Assembly (NCBI GenBank): GCA_903644035.1
Contig: CAHJXG010000220.1
Location: forward strand, 1 to 5,017
Origin: Rhodospirillales bacterium
GTDB taxonomy: Bacteria > Pseudomonadota > Alphaproteobacteria > Acetobacterales > Acetobacteraceae
Direction: 5' to 3'
Length of the DNA: 5,017 nt
Both the position numbers and the translations under genes were made by a program. Each line of letters starts with the position of its first letter. Position 1 is the stretch's first letter. This document shows, in pieces, positions 1 to 5,017 of the stretch. The notes under the pieces were generated by a model, which saw only the letters and a program-made list of their open reading frames with translations, made no database searches and was not told the origin of the DNA.

Positions 1-1287
1 CGTGATGCCGGCGTGCCCGCCATGCTGCGTCCCCGCCACCAGCATCATCCGCACGCCGGGCGGCAGCGCCGCGTCCGCGCCCGCGGCGTCCGTGTGCACG
101 AGCGACGCGCCCTTCTGCCAGTATTCCGTGGACGTGTTGCTTTCGATCACCAGCGGGTCGCTGCCGTCCCCGTGCAGCAGGCTGGGTCCGGGGCCGTAGC
201 CGAAGGGCGGCCAGGCCTCCGGGTAGAACCGGTCCTCGTGCTGGGTCGCGGTGCGGCCCGGCATGGCGAAGGGGTGGTTCGAGAACACCTTGCCGGCCCC
301 AGCGATGTGCGGCAGCACCCCGTCGAACACGCGACGCCCGGCCTCGTCCCGGTTCATGCCGAGGTCGAGGAAGTGCCGCAGGTACCGCCCGCTGAGCGAG
401 ATGCCGATGGCGAGCGTGCGCCGGATGCCGGGTTCAGCCCGCAGGTGGCTGACCAGGTCGCGGGTGGCGGCGAAGCCGATGCCGTCCACGGTGGGCCGCG
501 TCGCCTCGTAGGTCAGGTCGTAGACGCGGCGCGGCGTCGGGAGCGTGCCGAACGGCAGAAGCTGGATCGTGCTGCTGTCCACCCAGCCCCACTCGTCCGG
601 CCGCAGCGGCGTCGGCGTGTCGGCCGCACGGCTGCGCACGGTCAGGCGTGCCGTGTCCATGTTCGCGACGGGGTAGGGCAGGCGGATGCGCGGCACCTTC
701 TCCGGGCCGCGGGTGCCGGCGACGAACTCGTGCCGGATGCGGGCCACGATGGGCAGGCCGCTCTGGGTCGCCACCGGGACCCGGATGGCCAGGCCGTTGT
801 TGGCGCGGTTGGCATCGGCCTGCCAGCCGGACCACACCATCGTGTCGCCGCGGCGGAAGGTGAAGGCGTTGCCGGCGTCGGCCAGGCTGCGCGGGTCGTT
901 GACGGTGCCGGAGGGCGGCTCCGGCGCGTCGTTGACCCAGGACATCAGGAACTTGTTGCCGCGGTTGGTGACATCGTAGAGCAGCGCGCCGTTGCCGCGG
1001 GAAGGCTCGGCCGGGCGCAGGATGAACACGTCGGCGTCGTACTCGACCATGCCGCGCGCGTTGCGCGGCGCCTGGTCCAGCAGGGCGATGACGGCGTTGG
1101 CGGGGTCCTTGGGATCAAGCTCGCCATGCGCGACCGCCCGAATGCGGACATAGGGCCCGGCGCTGCCGAAGCTCGCGCCGTCTGCGAACGGCTCCTGCGC
1201 GATGACGGTGAGCTGCGTGAGCCGCGCGGCGGTCGGGTTGGCCAGCAGCAGCGCACCCAGGCCAAGCGCGGCGGTTGAGCGTCGCAT
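1..1287 (-). CDS. Alpha/beta hydrolase domain-containing protein, exported, C-terminus beyond the left edge
   Basis: The reverse strand is open from an ATG at 1287-1285 to the window edge (429 codons, no stop). The start is well supported: GGAGG at 1294-1298 lies 6 nt upstream. The N-terminus (MRRSTAALGLGALLLANPTA) looks like a signal peptide, so a periplasmic or exported enzyme is inferred. The middle and C-terminal part resembles the 'alpha/beta hydrolase domain' family (Pfam Abhydrolase_10 type). It has GISLSGRYLRHFLDLG at about 295-310, followed by a VFDGVLPHIAGAGK block, then STEYWQKGASLVHTD and AGTQHGGHAG near 419-427. Ser297, in a G-x-S-x-S elbow instead of the classic G-x-S-x-G, is the likely nucleophile. 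His422 is the likely catalytic base, and Glu in STEYW may be the acid. The substrate is unknown; an esterase or lactonase-like activity is only a guess. It is transcribed away from the other genes, so it is probably unrelated to them. Confidence 0.85.
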   Translation of the reverse strand, partial: MRRSTAALGLGALLLANPTAARLTQLTVIAQEPFADGASFGSAGPYVRIRAVAHGELDPKDPANAVIALLDQAPRNARGMVEYDADVFILRPAEPSRGNGALLYDVTNRGNKFLMSWVNDAPEPPSGTVNDPRSLADAGNAFTFRRGDTMVWSGWQADANRANNGLAIRVPVATQSGLPIVARIRHEFVAGTRGPEKVPRIRLPYPVANMDTARLTVRSRAADTPTPLRPDEWGWVDSSTIQLLPFGTLPTPRRVYDLTYEATRPTVDGIGFAATRDLVSHLRAEPGIRRTLAIGISLSGRYLRHFLDLGMNRDEAGRRVFDGVLPHIAGAGKVFSNHPFAMPGRTATQHEDRFYPEAWPPFGYGPGPSLLHGDGSDPLVIESNTSTEYWQKGASLVHTDAAGADAALPPGVRMMLVAGTQHGGHAGIT

Positions 1288-1293
1288 CGCGTT

Positions 1294-1298
1294 CCTCC
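1294..1298 (-). promoter_or_regulatory. Shine-Dalgarno site of the alpha/beta hydrolase gene
   Basis: The minus strand reads GGAGG six bases before the ATG at 1287. This is the best ribosome binding site in the window and fixes the start of the hydrolase gene. Confidence 0.8.
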
Positions 1299-1347
1299 AT
1301 GCCGGTGCGTTCGGCTTGGCGTGAGGCTGGGCCGGCAATGCGAGACT

Positions 1348-1353
1348 TGTCAA
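1348..1353 (-). promoter_or_regulatory. Possible -35 element for the hydrolase gene
   Basis: The minus strand carries a perfect TTGACA about 60 bp upstream of the hydrolase start. No good -10 hexamer lies 16-18 bp downstream, where the sequence is GC-rich (around CCCAGC). It is therefore only a candidate, and a perfect hexamer can arise by chance. Confidence 0.25.
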
Positions 1354-1396
1354 CGCGACTGAGGGGGGAGCCTCTACTTTCAGCTCTGGATCGACC

Positions 1397-1402
1397 TATA
1401 TT
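1397..1402 (+). promoter_or_regulatory. Possible -10 element for the Tim44-like gene
   Basis: TATATT (5 of 6 matches to TATAAT) stands out as an AT-rich patch 30 bp before the ATG at 1432. The hexamer 17 bp upstream (CTACTT, 1374-1379) is a poor -35 match. It is placed correctly for a promoter of the downstream gene, but the support is composition and position only. Confidence 0.3.
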
Positions 1403-1431
1403 CACCCTTGCTCACTGGGGATCTCATTCAA

Positions 1432-2364
1432 ATGCGTCGTTCCTCCTCCCTCATCGCTGCCATCGCGGTCGCTGCCTTGGCGCTCTCGCCCTCGCTCGCC
1501 GATGCGCGGGCCGGCGGCGGAAGCTCGTTCGGCAGCCGCGGCGGCCGCACATACTCTGCGCCGCCCTCGACCAGCACGGCGCCCTCCACGGCCGCCCCGA
1601 TGGAGCGGAGTGCCACTCCGCGCTCGGCCCCGTCCAACCCGGCCTATGGCGCGCCGGCGTCGCCCGCGTTCGGCGGCCGGTCCGCCTTCGGGTCCGGCCT
1701 GCTCGGCGGACTGCTCGGGGTTGGAATCGGCAGCATGCTGTTCGGCGGCGGCCTGTTCGGCGGGTCGGGCGGCCTCGGCGGTTTGGGCTTCATCGGCCTG
1801 CTGCTGCAAGCGGCCCTGCTGTTCTTCGCCATACGCTGGCTGGTCCGCAAGTTCATGAACCGTCAGCCGGCCATGGCGGGCGGCCCCAGCTTCGCGCGCA
1901 TGCAGCAGCAGCAGTCCCCCGGCCCGGTTGCCGGCGGCGGCGGGGCGCGTCCGGCGCCGTCCGTGCAGATCGGCAAGCCCGACTACGAGGCGTTTGACCG
2001 GCTGCTGCATGAAGTGCAGGCGGCGTGGTCGGCACAGGACCTGAACGCGTTGCGCGCGGTCGCAACGCCCGAGATGGTCGGCTACTTCGGCGAGCAGCTG
2101 ACGGACCAGTCGAGTCGTGGCGTGCGGAACACCGTCACCCACGTCAAGCTGGAGCAGGGCGACCTGTCGGAAGCCTGGTCGGAGAATGGCCGCGAGTACG
2201 CGACCGTCGCGATGCGCTTCTCCGCCCTGGACGTGACGCGCGACTCGGCCGGCCGGGTGGTGGACGGCGACCTGGCGCTGCGCAGCATGGCGACGGAGCT
2301 TTGGACCTTCGTGCGCTCGCGCGGCGGCCAGTGGATCCTGTCGGCGATCCAGCAGACGCGCTGA
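1432..2364 (+). CDS. Tim44-like domain-containing membrane protein
   Basis: This gene encodes 310 aa. The ATG at 1432 is chosen because it begins a clear signal peptide (residues 1-26, ending ADARA) and has a modest GGGGA at 1417-1421, 10 nt upstream. An in-frame TTG at 1408 would only add an unlikely polar prefix. After the signal peptide comes a Gly/Ser/Ala/Pro-rich low-complexity stretch (about 27-85). Glycine-rich hydrophobic segments follow at about 88-111, then a strong membrane helix near 118-136 (FIGLLLQAALLFFAIRWLV) ending in a basic stop-transfer RKFMNR. A Q/G/P linker leads to the C-terminal domain (about 183-310). That domain has the pattern of bacterial Tim44 (NTF2-like fold) proteins: YEAFDRLLHEVQAAWSAQDL, TPEMVGYFGEQL, and a final W-TFVR...W-ILSAIQ. 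In mitochondria Tim44 tethers Hsp70 to the import channel. The bacterial role is not established, so I assign only an envelope-associated function. The gene is probably a single-gene unit because a terminator follows it. Confidence 0.88.
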   Translation: MRRSSSLIAAIAVAALALSPSLADARAGGGSSFGSRGGRTYSAPPSTSTAPSTAAPMERSATPRSAPSNPAYGAPASPAFGGRSAFGSGLLGGLLGVGIGSMLFGGGLFGGSGGLGGLGFIGLLLQAALLFFAIRWLVRKFMNRQPAMAGGPSFARMQQQQSPGPVAGGGGARPAPSVQIGKPDYEAFDRLLHEVQAAWSAQDLNALRAVATPEMVGYFGEQLTDQSSRGVRNTVTHVKLEQGDLSEAWSENGREYATVAMRFSALDVTRDSAGRVVDGDLALRSMATELWTFVRSRGGQWILSAIQQTR

Positions 2365-2390
2365 ACGCGCCTCAGACATGCGAGGTCAAG

Positions 2391-2418
2391 GGCCGTCGGG
2401 GCAACCCGGCGGCCTTTT
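2391..2418 (+). terminator. Rho-independent terminator of the Tim44-like gene
   Basis: GGCCGTCGGG (2391-2400), a GCAA tetraloop (2401-2404) and CCCGGCGGCC (2405-2414) form a 10-bp stem with one wobble U-G pair. TTTT follows at 2415-2418. The AAG just before the stem can pair with the first T residues. It begins 26 nt after the stop codon at 2362-2364, and it separates the Tim44-like gene from the lipid genes downstream. Confidence 0.85.
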
Positions 2419-2546
2419 GCATGAATGGGTCTCACGTCAGGGGCGAACGCCGCCGCATCATCGAAACTTCACGTGCAAATCTCGGCGCCCGTCGCCATAG
2501 CGACAGCGAACGCTGGGTTGTCCTGACAAGAGGTTCGATCAGCCGC

Positions 2547-3380
2547 ATGAATGCAATCCTCCCGACGCTGAACAGCCATCAATATCGCGCCGTGTTCATT
2601 TCCGACACCCATCTGGGAACACGTGGCTGCCGCAGCGATTTCCTGGCGGACTTCTTGGGCCAGATGTCGTGCGAGCATCTGTTCTTGGTCGGCGACATCG
2701 TCGATGGCTGGCGCCTGCGCAAATCCTGGTACTGGGACGCGAGCCATGACAAGGTCATCCGCCTGATCCTGCGCCATGCCCGCAACGGCGCCGCCGTGAC
2801 CTACATCCCCGGCAACCATGACGAGCTGTTCCGCGCCTGGCTGCCCACGGAGATCGACCCGCATACGCTGGAGGTCGCGGGCATCGCGCTGCGCCCCGAG
2901 GCCACGCACGTCACTGCCGATGGTCGAAGGCTGCTGGTCATCCACGGCGACGAGTTCGACAGCGTGGTGCGGTATGCGCGGTTCCTGGCGGTGCTCGGCG
3001 ACGGCGCCTATACCACCTCCCTGGTCGTCAACCGTTGGTTCAACGCGCTGCGCCGCCGGATGGGCTACCCCTATTGGTCGCTGTCGCAGTGGCTGAAGCG
3101 CCAGGTGAAGGGTGCGGTGAAGGCCATCGACCTGTTCGAGACCGCGCTGGCGGCGGAGGCCGGGCGACGCGGCTTCGACGGCGTCGTATGCGGCCATATC
3201 CACCATGCCGAGATGCGCCAGGTGAACGGCATCCTGTATCTGAACGACGGCGACTGGGTGGAAAGCTGCACGGCCCTCGTCGAGCATCACGACGGGCGGC
3301 TCGAGTTGCTGGACTGGGCGGCGGTCAACAAGCTGTCGTTCTTCACTCCCCGGGAGCCTGTGGCAGCAGAGGCTGCCTAG
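2547..3380 (+). CDS. plcP: PlcP-type metallophosphoesterase (LpxH-like; commonly annotated UDP-2,3-diacylglucosamine diphosphatase)
   Basis: This is a 277-aa calcineurin-like, probably cytosolic metallophosphoesterase. The two-metal ligand set is complete: D20-x-H22 in SDTHLG, GD50-x2-D53, GN90HD, H133 in HGDEFD, and GH217-x-H219. These correspond to the seven ligands of E. coli LpxH. The conserved blocks TRGC, LVGDIVDGWRLRKSWYW, YWSLSQWLK and GDWVESCTALVEH are, to my recollection, typical of the alphaproteobacterial PlcP group. PlcP of Sinorhizobium meliloti is a phospholipase C that makes diacylglycerol from phospholipids during phosphate starvation. The adjacent glycosyltransferase supports this over lipid A synthesis, and many alphaproteobacteria use LpxI for the lipid A step. 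The start is ATG 2547, with AAGAGG at 2528-2533 (13-nt spacing, rather long). The frame is open upstream with another ATG at 2421, but the added residues are Arg-rich and unlike the family. The metallophosphoesterase fold is nearly certain; the exact substrate is inferred. Confidence 0.9.
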   Translation: MNAILPTLNSHQYRAVFISDTHLGTRGCRSDFLADFLGQMSCEHLFLVGDIVDGWRLRKSWYWDASHDKVIRLILRHARNGAAVTYIPGNHDELFRAWLPTEIDPHTLEVAGIALRPEATHVTADGRRLLVIHGDEFDSVVRYARFLAVLGDGAYTTSLVVNRWFNALRRRMGYPYWSLSQWLKRQVKGAVKAIDLFETALAAEAGRRGFDGVVCGHIHHAEMRQVNGILYLNDGDWVESCTALVEHHDGRLELLDWAAVNKLSFFTPREPVAAEAA

Positions 3381-3414
3381 GCGGCTCTGCCCAGCCCGCA
3401 CAGGCGAAGCCGCC
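3362..3414 (+). other. Overlapping inverted repeats at the phosphoesterase stop / glycosyltransferase leader
   Basis: Three possible RNA stems share this stretch. GGCAGC/GCTGCC (3362-3367 with 3372-3377) closes an AGAG loop. GCAGAG/CTCTGC pairs 3366-3371 with 3385-3390. GGCGGCT/AGCCGCC pairs 3380-3386 with 3408-3414 around a 21-nt loop. The second stem excludes the other two. No T-run follows, so this is not an intrinsic terminator. It may affect mRNA stability or translation of the next gene, but in DNA this GC-rich, chance pairing is common. Confidence 0.3.
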
Positions 3415-3436
3415 GGGATGCGTGGTAAGCCCAGCC

Positions 3437-4456
3437 ATGCGCATCCTCATCATCTCCGATGCCTGGCATCCCCAGGTGAACGGCGTGGTCCGCACGCTGT
3501 CGATGGTCGCGGCGGAGCTGACGACCATGGGCCACCAGGTCGAGGTGATCGGCCCTGACCGGTTCCGCACGGTCGCGCTGCCGAGCTATCCCAGCATCCG
3601 GGTCGCCGTGGCGCCGGGGCGGCGCATGGGCGCGATGATCGAGGCGTTTCGGCCCGATGCCCTGCACATCGCCACCGAGGGGCCGCTCGGCCATGCCGCC
3701 CGGCGCTGGGCGCTGCGGCGCGGCGTCGCCTTCACCACCTCGTTCCACACCCGATTCCCGGAGTACCTGCACGCGCGGCTGCGGCTGCCGCCGGCCTTGG
3801 CCTATGCCTGGCTGCGCCGGTTCCACAATGCGGGCGTCGCGACGATGGTGGCGACCCACAGCCTGCGGCGCGAGCTGACCGCCCGCGGGTTCCGCCGCGT
3901 GAGCGCCTGGACCCGCGGCGTCGATCTGGTCCGGTTCAGGCCCGGGTCTCCGGACCCGGCGGACAGCACGGCTTGCTCCCGTCCGATCTTTCTCTATGTC
4001 GGCCGGGTCGCGGTGGAGAAGAACCTGCCGGCGTTCCTCTCGCTCGACCTGCCCGGCACGAAGCTCGTCGTCGGCGACGGGCCGCAGCGGCAGGCCCTGT
4101 CGCAGGCCTACCCGGCCACGCGCTTCCTGGGCGAGCGGCACGGCGCGGCGTTGGCGCGGTATTACGCCGAGGCCGACGTGTTCGTGTTCCCGTCCCTGAC
4201 CGACACGTTCGGGCTGGTGCTGCTGGAAAGCCTGGCCTCCGGCACCCCCATCGCAGCCTATCCGGTGACTGGCCCGGCCGATGTCCTGGCGGGCGCGCCG
4301 CCGGGCGTGGGGGCGCTGGACCATGACCTGCGGGCGGCAGCGCTGCGCGCCCTGGCCACTGGGAATCGGGCGGCGTGCCGCGCCCATGCCGAACGGTTCT
4401 CCTGGCGGGCCTGCGCCGATGGGTTCCTCGCGAACCTCGTGACCGCCAGCAGCTGA
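3437..4456 (+). CDS. agt: GT4-family glycosyltransferase, Agt-like (diacylglycerol glycosyltransferase candidate)
   Basis: This 339-aa GT-B fold enzyme starts 56 bp after the phosphoesterase stop. The N-terminal acceptor domain opens with MRILIISDAWHPQVNGVVRT, with the Gly-rich loop at N15-G16-V17-V18-R19. It continues with HIATEGPLG (77-85) and TSFHTRFPEYLHARL (101-115). The RGVDLVRFRP linker (160-169) leads to the C-terminal nucleotide-sugar domain. That domain has FLYVGRVAVEKN (185-196, with donor-phosphate residues R190 and K195), VVGDGP (211-216) and FPSLTDTFGLVLLESLASG (251-269). The E-x7-E motif appears here as D256-x7-E264. The closing ALDHDLR and AERFSWRA blocks resemble Agt proteins, which glycosylate diacylglycerol with glucose or glucuronate in Agrobacterium and marine relatives. 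It has no membrane helix, so a peripheral inner-membrane protein using diacylglycerol from the upstream enzyme is inferred. ATG 3437 gives the canonical N-terminus although no good Shine-Dalgarno precedes it; a GTG at 3422 is the alternative. The sugar donor cannot be read from the sequence. Confidence 0.9.
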   Translation: MRILIISDAWHPQVNGVVRTLSMVAAELTTMGHQVEVIGPDRFRTVALPSYPSIRVAVAPGRRMGAMIEAFRPDALHIATEGPLGHAARRWALRRGVAFTTSFHTRFPEYLHARLRLPPALAYAWLRRFHNAGVATMVATHSLRRELTARGFRRVSAWTRGVDLVRFRPGSPDPADSTACSRPIFLYVGRVAVEKNLPAFLSLDLPGTKLVVGDGPQRQALSQAYPATRFLGERHGAALARYYAEADVFVFPSLTDTFGLVLLESLASGTPIAAYPVTGPADVLAGAPPGVGALDHDLRAAALRALATGNRAACRAHAERFSWRACADGFLANLVTASS

Positions 4457-4478
4457 GGTTTGCGGCGCTGCCGGCCCC

Positions 4479-5017
4479 ATGCTACCGCCGCGCCATGCCG
4501 TCCGGCCCAGTTGCTTGATCAAAACCCTGCTTCGCCACCCCCGCACCCTGGCGCTCGGCACCCAGGCGCTGGGCGGCTACCTGCGCTTCGCGCTCCGCAC
4601 CACGCGCTGGTCGATGCATGGCGTCGAGCTTGGCCGGTATCTGCACGGCAGCCCGGCGGTGTTCGCGTTCTGGCACGAATGCCTGCCGCTGATGCCCGCG
4701 CTGTGGACCCGCGCGCTACGCGAGCGTGCGGCGGTCCAAGGGCGGCGCGGCCGGATGCACGTCCTGGTCAGCCGCCATCACGACGGGCGGCTGATCGGCG
4801 ACATGATGCGGGGGTTCGGCCTGGACCTGGTGCACGGCTCCTCGTCCAAAGGTTCAGAGCAGAAGGGCGGCGCGTCCGGGCTGCGCGCCCTGCTGGCCGC
4901 CTTGTCGGCAGGTGACCAGGTGGTGATCACCCCGGACGGGCCGCGCGGCCCACGACGGCAGATTGCCCGTGGCGTCGCGCAGTTGGCGGCGCTGGCCGGG
5001 GTGCCGGTGCTGCCCTG
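4479..5017 (+). CDS. DUF374 lysophospholipid acyltransferase family protein, C-terminus beyond the right edge
   Basis: An open frame runs to the window end (179 codons plus 2 bases). Numbered from ATG 4479, it shows the DUF374/LPLAT signature. An amphipathic N-terminus (KTLLRHPRTLALGTQALGGY, YLRFALRTTRW) is followed by FAFWHECLPLMP (62-73). SRHHDGRLIGD (98-108) is the probable acyltransferase active-site motif, with H100 and D102. GSSSKGSEQKGG (120-131), LRALLAALSAGDQVVITPDG and PDGPRGP (152-158) then form the family's substrate-binding region. Family members are usually about 210-240 aa, so some 40-60 residues are probably missing. These proteins transfer acyl chains onto membrane lipids on the cytoplasmic face; the acceptor here is unknown. 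The start is uncertain. ATG 4479 lies 22 bp after the glycosyltransferase stop, but TTG 4515 gives MIKTLLRHP, closer to the usual family N-terminus. Neither has a recognisable Shine-Dalgarno, which suggests translational coupling to the gene before it. Confidence 0.85.
   Translation, partial: MLPPRHAVRPSCLIKTLLRHPRTLALGTQALGGYLRFALRTTRWSMHGVELGRYLHGSPAVFAFWHECLPLMPALWTRALRERAAVQGRRGRMHVLVSRHHDGRLIGDMMRGFGLDLVHGSSSKGSEQKGGASGLRALLAALSAGDQVVITPDGPRGPRRQIARGVAQLAALAGVPVLP

Noticed and set aside
13..1278. Long open frame on the plus strand opposite the hydrolase gene
   Set aside because: Its translation is Arg/Gly/Ala/Val-rich with no recognisable domain, and the opposite strand encodes a clear hydrolase with a good ribosome site. 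It is a GC-rich shadow frame.
1402..2379. Large open frame on the minus strand opposite the Tim44-like gene
   Set aside because: It is low-complexity Arg/Ala/Gln-rich sequence without a domain, while the plus strand has a signal peptide, a membrane helix and a Tim44-like domain.
2455..2472. Possible Pho box GCATCAT-N4-ACTTCAC
   Set aside because: Each half matches only 4 of 7 consensus bases and no -10 follows at the expected distance, so it was not called as a feature.
2025..2546. N-terminal extension of the phosphoesterase frame back into the Tim44-like gene
   Set aside because: The frame is open but overlaps another gene and the terminator. Its translation is Arg-rich and unlike the family; homology begins just after ATG 2547.
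3377..4561. Large open frame on the minus strand opposite the glycosyltransferase
   Set aside because: It has shadow-frame composition (Arg, Gly, Ala, Pro, Gln) and no motifs; the plus strand carries an unmistakable GT4 enzyme.
3285..4792. Exact 17-nt repeat CATCACGACGGGCGGCT at 3285-3301 and 4776-4792
   Set aside because: Both copies encode HHDGR-type residues within conserved parts of two unrelated enzymes. There is no further similarity on either side, so it looks like coincidence of codon choice.
4460..4915. Plus-strand open frame just after the glycosyltransferase
   Set aside because: It overlaps the DUF374 acyltransferase in another frame. Its translation is Arg/Ala/Pro-rich with no domain, and only the acyltransferase frame carries FWH, SRHHDG and PDGPRGP.

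Overview
This is a GC-rich window with features typical of an alphaproteobacterium. The gene set (bacterial Tim44-like protein, PlcP/LpxH-type phosphoesterase, Agt-type glycosyltransferase, DUF374 acyltransferase) fits a Rhodospirillales/Acetobacteraceae-like chromosome. That placement is inferred from composition and protein style only.

Layout. Positions 1-1287 (minus strand) hold the first 429 codons of an exported alpha/beta-hydrolase-domain protein that runs off the left edge. It is divergent from the rest, across a 144-bp spacer with weak promoter-like elements. Positions 1432-2364 (plus) encode a membrane-anchored Tim44-like domain protein, closed by a textbook intrinsic terminator at 2391-2418. 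Downstream are three closely spaced plus-strand genes. They are a 277-aa metallophosphoesterase (2547-3380), a 339-aa GT4 glycosyltransferase (3437-4456) and a DUF374 lysophospholipid-type acyltransferase (4479 to the right edge, incomplete).

How they work together. The phosphoesterase would be labelled a UDP-2,3-diacylglucosamine diphosphatase (LpxH-like) by simple homology. However, its sequence style and its glycosyltransferase neighbour fit the PlcP-Agt pair. In Sinorhizobium, Agrobacterium and marine alphaproteobacteria this pair replaces membrane phospholipids with phosphorus-free glycolipids: PlcP removes the phosphate headgroup to leave diacylglycerol, and Agt adds a sugar. The third gene, an acyltransferase, makes the cluster look like a membrane-lipid remodelling or envelope-lipid operon. 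The main open points are whether it is phosphate-regulated (no convincing Pho box is visible) and what the acyltransferase adds to the pathway.

There are no RNA genes, mobile elements, CRISPR arrays or long repeats that I can support. Every gap between genes is shorter than 200 bp.
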